A DNA stretch of 64,000 nucleotides from Paragonimus skrjabini miyazakii (Eukaryota > Platyhelminthes > Trematoda > Plagiorchiida > Troglotrematidae), in NCBI GenBank assembly GCA_014338405.1, contig JTDE01021509.1, positions 1 through 64,000 of the forward strand, in the 5' to 3' direction. The first letter of the stretch is position 1, and each line of letters starts with the position of its first letter. This document shows, one piece after another, positions 58,356 through 64,000 of the stretch. Made by a program: the position numbers and the translations under genes. Below the pieces are notes generated by a model. It saw only the letters and a list, made by a program, of their open reading frames with translations, searched no databases and had not been told where the DNA came from.

Positions 58356-61300
58356 CTGTGGAATAAAAAAAGGGACCAAAGAATGCACAGTAAAAGAAGA
58401 TAAGATTCAGCTGTCAAATTTGACCGCTAAAGCATAATCACGTTAGAAAGGGATTACTGAATCTCCTCCGTAATACGATGAATCTATATGAACTGAGATA
58501 TAAAAAAATATCCGTTCATATTTGAATAAATATAAACGTCGCTATATGAAAATCAGCCGGGTTTAAATCACCTACAGTAATTTTGTTGAAAAATAGCAAA
58601 AGATTGAGTGATACAATGCTTCCCCACCTCTTTCCAACGAAGAAAATCTACAATATGGTTTATGACAATGATAGAATATCTAGCTAGCTCTAGTAAACGC
58701 CAAGCAATCCAATCCCACGTGTTACTTCTCTCCTTCCGTGTAAAGAACACAAATCAAACCCTCGGATCGGATAATGTAGCCCCTTTGATCGCTATCGCTG
58801 CGTTTACTGATTGAGTATGTTCCTAAGATTTTTTTTAAAACTTTCAATTGGTTACCCCCATATTTCTAATCGTGTACGTTTATGTAATCCCTTAAGCTAT
58901 CAGTTCAACTTTGTGGATAGTCGATTCAAAGCCCGAAATGAGTTACAAATCCTCTGGAACAACCGACCGACCAAATGAATACACAAATTTTTTCATACCA
59001 CTTACATAGATGAATGATACGCGATAACGGAAAAAATAAAATCAGAACATACGACAAATGGATTAGTTAATTCACATAAGTGAGAGTAAATGTTATACAA
59101 CTTTAGGACTGAATTCTGAAATGTATACATGGATGTAGGGTATGACTTGGTTTCTCTATCTATTATCTCAAACATAGACTGCTATCCTTAACCTGAAAAG
59201 CATGATCACAATTTAAAAGTGTTATCCTGAAGGTTTGCAAATTACAAATTTGCAAATTAGTCGAGTTGGTTACAGCTAGGACATATTTATTGAATGAACT
59301 GGTGACCCACAAAACAGAAAACAAGCTACACCAAGAGTGATTGTGACAGCACCCATGGATGATGTTTGTCGGGGGAAGGGGGCATTGTAGCGGTAAAAAA
59401 CGGGAAGATTAATTACAGTCACTAGTAACAGTTACTAATATTTATTTTACTCTCAACTTTAATGACCGAAGGTATAGCAGTTAGTGTCGTTGTCGACTCT
59501 ACCACTGGAAAACAAAGTGAAGAACACAAACAGGAAAAAAAATATTTAGAAAAACCGATATGAAAGAACCAATAAGATGGCATCTGTTGCTCTGTGTCAA
59601 GTTATTATCCGAACTAACCGCTTCGTTTTCCAAACGATTTTTTCCCAGTTTAGGCAATACAATCAATTCACCTTCCTTTGAGCGTACGGATACGATCAAG
59701 CTAGTGGATGCGACACATAGCTTTGTTGAAGGGTGTTTCAAATTGGCAACTCAATGATTGCAGGGTGTGCCAGCTTACAATGGTAACCTTTAAAATTGCT
59801 CAACATATCGGTCACAGTTTGTAACCAAACCACCACTGCTTTGTGAATTTTTCCAACTGTCACATTGAACAACTTGCGATCAAAGAGACTCATCGTGATC
59901 ACAAGAATTACGCAATTCAACCAGAGTCACATGTTTCTTTCTAACTGTTCACCTAGGATTGACACAATCATACTAAATATCCTTTGTTGGTACCTAAGTT
60001 TGCCCACTTACATCTTCTGCTTAGATATCGTAATAGAGCATATTGTCTCATCAACGGGAAGATTGTAGGTGAACTGCAAGCAGGAAAATGCAACAACTTA
60101 AGCTATGATCACAGAGGAATCATAAACAGGTTATCTTAAAAAAAATTCAACTATGAATAGTGTTACATATAAGAGCTTAACAAAAATTCACAAACATACT
60201 GCGTTTTGCATGTTTATTACGATATATCATTGGTTACAGGAATGCATATATACCAGTTCGACACTCACAAAACCGATATTTAGTTGAGAGGAATGATCGA
60301 GAAGCTTATAGTGATTAGGGAAAGCAGACAGAATCATCGGTTTATCGAAATTTTTCCAGAATCGGAAACAAAAAATCTACGTCGACTCACTGGATCACTG
60401 TCTGCAACAGAAATTCTACTGTGTCAAGCCAGTCGACTAAAAGGTTACAAATCAATTCCTTTACACAACAAACTTCATTGTTTCGAAAACGTGCAACGAA
60501 AAAAAGTAAATATGATGTCACCAATCATTTTGAACTCAACAGCACAGTTTTTCTTCGCACTTATTTCTAAGCAAACCTATCTCATTGTAGTATATCAGAT
60601 TGCAGAGGCAAGGATAACTTATCGTTTATTACTTTATACCGCTTTACGTTTGGTTTGTAAAAGCAGTCTGACATTTTGTGAGAGACATGGATCATAAGTA
60701 TGAAGTCCTGAACGGGAATTAACACTAGTAGAGCTGTTTAGGCTTTTGTGCTTGAGTCACAAAAGCGATACATTGTATACTGGTAAGAAAATGTAGTAGG
60801 TGACGTGTAAAATGGAAGTTCCTGTTTACTCTTAGTTCCGAAATGTTGCGTATTGTTTCTATTCACTATGGTGTTCAAGCTGAAACTTCTGAAAACCTCA
60901 CACTCGGAATTATTCTCAGGCTTTCAACTTGATACAAGGGCCATGCCCAGTGGCCAGAAAATACATAATCCAAGCTTCCTCTTTAATTTCGGTGTTTTAT
61001 TCACTACCCGAACGAATAATGAGAGTGGATTCAACCAATCTGCACCAACGAAAAAACTATTTTTCTGGAGATATTAACGTCATGATAGTACGGTTACTGG
61101 TTTACAACTGCACAGTTGGTAGTTGCAAGGTGGGTGGAAAATCACGCATTAGCCCAGTAAGTAGAGTGGAGGATCAAAAAGCACCAAAATTGTTCGTTCT
61201 CCATGACAAGAACAGTAGATCAGTGCACCGCAAACACATTTGTGAACATCTTATACGCGCTGGGTAAAATCACTTCGAATGAACATTCACAAGACAGAAA

Positions 61301-62400
61301 CACTAATGTACATTAGTAAGTAAATCATGTGCAGGTTAATGTTGTCGTTCACATCAGATCAAATGAAGTCCCGAGAATAATGCAATGATAAAGTGCACTT
61401 GAGGAAAACTAAGTATGCCTGTAGGCCCTAGATGATTTCTATTTTTAGGAAGTACGGCAGCATAAGAAGTATGCGTTTACTGGTCAGAATCAGCCGGAAA
61501 CATCCAACTGGCTTCGTTTGAGTCGTCCCTGCCCTCAGACAGAAACCTACAATGAACTGAAGCCTACTAGCACTTTTGTGCTTCCGGCTGGTTACCGATT
61601 AAGCATTTTCATGCAATCTTGTTGATCCACATACGACTACGGCCGATCAAGCCGTTTGGTTTTGTGTCAGTGCTCATCCCTCGTCCCTTCTATAGGCACT
61701 ATGATATGCATTGATAACGCAGAGTTTGGTCTATTTCCTACCCACGTAGTCTGGAGCTGAGGCGTATGATAAGTGAATACTGTGTAACTATACACAGAAC
61801 AGCCCCGAGTGTCGTTCTCAGATGTAACAGGTCTCGTGACCATTGCCAACTCACACATGTGCGTGTCCAGTGAATCTCGACCATATATCTCACTGCATAA
61901 ACGGCAAAAGATGTAAGTAGACCACACAATTATTCTGGAAATCCGGTGCACCCCCCCCCCACCCCCCAGAACAATCGACCGAGTGACCAGTTAACACAAA
62001 TGGACACAAGAGCATAGTAACAAGGCCACCATTGGAAACTCAGCAATAATGTGGATAGGCAAAAAAGAGAAATGGAGAAAGTTACTGTAGAATATACGTT
62101 CTGTGATGGCATAACGTTCAAAACCCTTTCAGCCTGTTAGCCCAATATGTTGGAATCAATTCAGTCAAAACGAAAAATGGTTATGAAGGAAATAGATAGC
62201 AGGTAAAACACCCCATTATTCGATAGCAACGGTGATTTATATTAACGCTTAGTTGCTCTGAAGGTATGAGAAATACGCTGTCACAGTAAAAAGAGAATGA
62301 AGATGATGAGACTGAATACAAGAAAACGTTATAACAAACGTTAAACATCCGAAATCGATATACCCAAACCCTGCAAACAAACGACCAGGGTGCAAGTGAG
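58356..62400. other. Probable CADPS intron, nothing recognised
   Basis: About 4 kb to the right of the first recognised CADPS exon show no exon matching the preceding part of the protein on the minus strand. A poly-C run lies at 61951-61967. The plus-strand frame at 60284-60697 (137 codons) has no recognised motif. Confidence 0.5.
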
Positions 62401-62407
62401 AATAACG

Positions 62408-62800
62408 CGTGTGGTGAAAATCTACTCGATTCAATGCTTATTCGAATACTGGCATAATAGATCTAACAGGGGGTTAGCCCGAACACCGTGTTAAAGATAT
62501 TACATCAGGATTGGTCAAACAGTCTCAATGTTACTCCTTCTGTTATTCGCTTATTTCTTTGTTCCATATTACACCAATTAACGTTCAGTTTGTGACTTAG
62601 TATGTGTCCATATGATCAGCCAATGAGTGACTATGATTTCCTTAATACTGTTGTACATCCACAAATTCAGTTTCTGGTCTCATGAATAAAAACGGCTTAC
62701 TGCAACCAGTATGAGGTATTCTCCTTATTACTTGCGTGGGAGGTTTCAATCGAAGTACGATTCCTAGGGCTATTCAAAGTCCCTCATTCCGAGTATTACA
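62408..62800. mobile_element. Hairpin element copy lacking its left arm
   Basis: The segment is colinear with 17031-17427 (shared blocks acatcaggattgg, tctcaatgttac, acgttcagtttgtgactta, gacttgcgtg-like arm). It ends at 62800 in gagtattaca, the complement of TGTAATACTC. Identity to the first copy looks like 85-90 percent. The 129 bp left arm is absent. Confidence 0.8.
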
Positions 62801-63204
62801 AACGCGGTACACACAAACTGCAAGTCCCCATCTCGTAAATACCTTTACCATGCGTTGCTTTCGCTTCGATATATGCCACATCGGAAAGACGTCCGGTTGT
62901 CGCCGGAATGAAGAGAGCATCATGCCTGCGTACAATCGGTTTACAAAAATCCCAAGAGACTTTCTTTGCTCGGCCGTTGTTGTTTCTCTCAATTAGGCCA
63001 CATCAGTAAGTGCGATTGTGTGAGTCGCGCAGTTGTTCACCAAAGCGTACATCCGAAAAACTTCAAATATGTAGTCAATTGGTCAAACAACGAAAACACG
63101 CGGACTGTGTTAATTGGGTCAGATCCAATGTACGTCCGCTGAATGTCGCCTCAGACCTCCGTCACCGAGGCCACCAATGGTCAGGCAAAACTGCAGTGGA
63201 TAAA

Positions 63205-63290
63205 TAATTAGGCCATCACGATCTATACAAACCCTGACTGACTGAATAAACTGAATAAATGTAGCCTGTCAGGTTGAGGGCGTCACGAAC
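63205..63290 (+). mobile_element. Short RTE C-terminal fragment
   Basis: About 80 bp align with 36025-36110 of copy G (blocks accctgactg, gcctgtc, ggcgtcacgaa). It is too short and decayed for more detail. Confidence 0.4.
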
Positions 63291-63364
63291 ATTCCAACAT
63301 GGTAGCATGTCTGCTCTATACTTTGGTTAGTTCCTTCAAACAATCTCATTTAAGTAGTTGTTAT

Positions 63365-63720
63365 TATGATGGCCCTCCTAGAATACTCCTCGTTGTGGTA
63401 ATCCGTGGCCAGAAACACAATACTACCTGACTGGGATACGCCTGCCAGATGAATGACGAGCGGATCCTGAAGCAGTTGATGTAACGGCAGATGAAAATAA
63501 GCGAAATCTTGGTGGTCAGAAGTTGTGATATTAGGATGCTATCCAAGTAAGTCTTCCTGGTGTAATATCAACCTTGAATAATAGCGGCATCGGACCAGAC
63601 CGCCCGCAAGAATGTTATCCGGAGGGGTATCCGAAAGTTCAATCAACAACATTGGCCAGCTCGACCACAAAGGCCTAGACTCACTCGCAACCTGGCCTTC
63701 TTCCTTCAGGTTCACACTGG
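63365..63720 (+). mobile_element. LINE RT C-terminal fragment
   Basis: The frame reads MNDERILKQLM, then after a stop RQMKISEILVV. This is the plus-strand equivalent of ADERIPKQALYGQVK in the 22860-23668 element. Later codons (MLSGGVSESS at 63612) resemble the arginine-rich segment before the terminal zinc knuckle. Decayed by stops and frameshifts. Confidence 0.6.
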
Positions 63721-63976
63721 ACACAAGGTGCGTTAATGGAATCGAAAGGGATGTAGTGCAGGCCACTTGCGGTGTGTTATGGACAACCGTTCTTCGGGTT
63801 CAGTCACTGTGACAAGCTTGTCCAGAAATGGACGTCGCTACTTCAGAGATGACTCAGTCAACCAACGGCTATATCCAAACCGCTGAGTGCATGATCGGCT
63901 GCCTTCTCCCCTACTGTTCCCAGCCATAGGCTTTGAATCATAGAGAACTCATCCCATAAGATCTCTGTGTATACAT

Positions 63977-63993
63977 TATATATATATATATAT
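63977..63993. repeat. (TA)n microsatellite at the window end
   Basis: A run of TA units about 17 bp long followed by catatat. Confidence 0.8.
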
Positions 63994-64000
63994 CATATAT

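Noticed and set aside
58568..58750. Minus-strand frame with WDWIAWRLLELARYS considered as a CADPS exon
   Set aside because: Helical-looking, but no match to the expected CAPS sequence and no supporting splice sites.
59738..59920. Minus-strand frame LFDRKLFNVTVGKIHKAVV considered as an upstream CADPS exon
   Set aside because: It does not align with the CAPS segment expected upstream of KRSSKSTDF, and no convincing acceptor-donor pair bounds it.
60284..60697. 137-codon plus-strand open frame
   Set aside because: No family motif, runs antisense in what is probably a CADPS intron, and its composition is unremarkable.

Overview
The window looks like a repeat-rich stretch of a flatworm genome, most likely a digenean trematode (fluke). 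Short exons sit in introns of 2 to 14 kb, and most recognisable sequence is decayed retroelement. The element types fit flukes: RTE-like LINEs with short microsatellite tails, Penelope-like elements (PLEs) with a GIY-YIG domain, and a tRNA-derived SINE carrying a hammerhead ribozyme. Base composition looks less AT-rich than Schistosoma, so an opisthorchiid, fasciolid or paragonimid is more likely. This is inference; I could not compare with a database. Three 100-N assembly gaps are present.

Two host genes are supported. COA6 (+ strand, 12953-21251) encodes a 93-residue twin-cysteine assembly factor for cytochrome c oxidase. It has two coding exons separated by an 8.0 kb intron, and the join restores the protein exactly. 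CADPS/unc-31 (- strand, 58355 down to 31402) is represented by its last six coding exons (248 residues), which encode the end of the MUN region and the C-terminus of the dense-core vesicle priming factor. Its 5' part lies beyond the right edge or in exons I could not recognise. The two genes are convergent, with about 10 kb of repeat-filled DNA between their stop codons.

Layout. 1-12 kb: a partial LTR, an old SINE, an internally deleted RTE copy, a younger SINE with an intact hammerhead core, and one arm of a 400 bp inverted repeat. 12-21.3 kb: COA6, whose intron holds RTE, LINE and mariner remnants, a 576 bp hairpin element with 129 bp terminal inverted repeats and a 5 bp target duplication, and a PLE. 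21.3-31.4 kb: intergenic, with LINE and PLE remnants, unclassified repeats and a head-to-head pair of hammerhead SINEs. 31.4-58.4 kb: CADPS 3' half, whose introns contain the best preserved RTE copy (- strand, YADD motif present), a solo LTR flanked by GAATC on both sides, further RTE and PLE pieces and a small TIR element. 58.4-64 kb: no recognisable exon, then a second hairpin-element copy and LINE fragments.

None of the transposon open reading frames appears intact; all show frameshifts, stops or large internal deletions. The two host genes are not functionally linked: one acts in mitochondria, the other at neurosecretory membranes.
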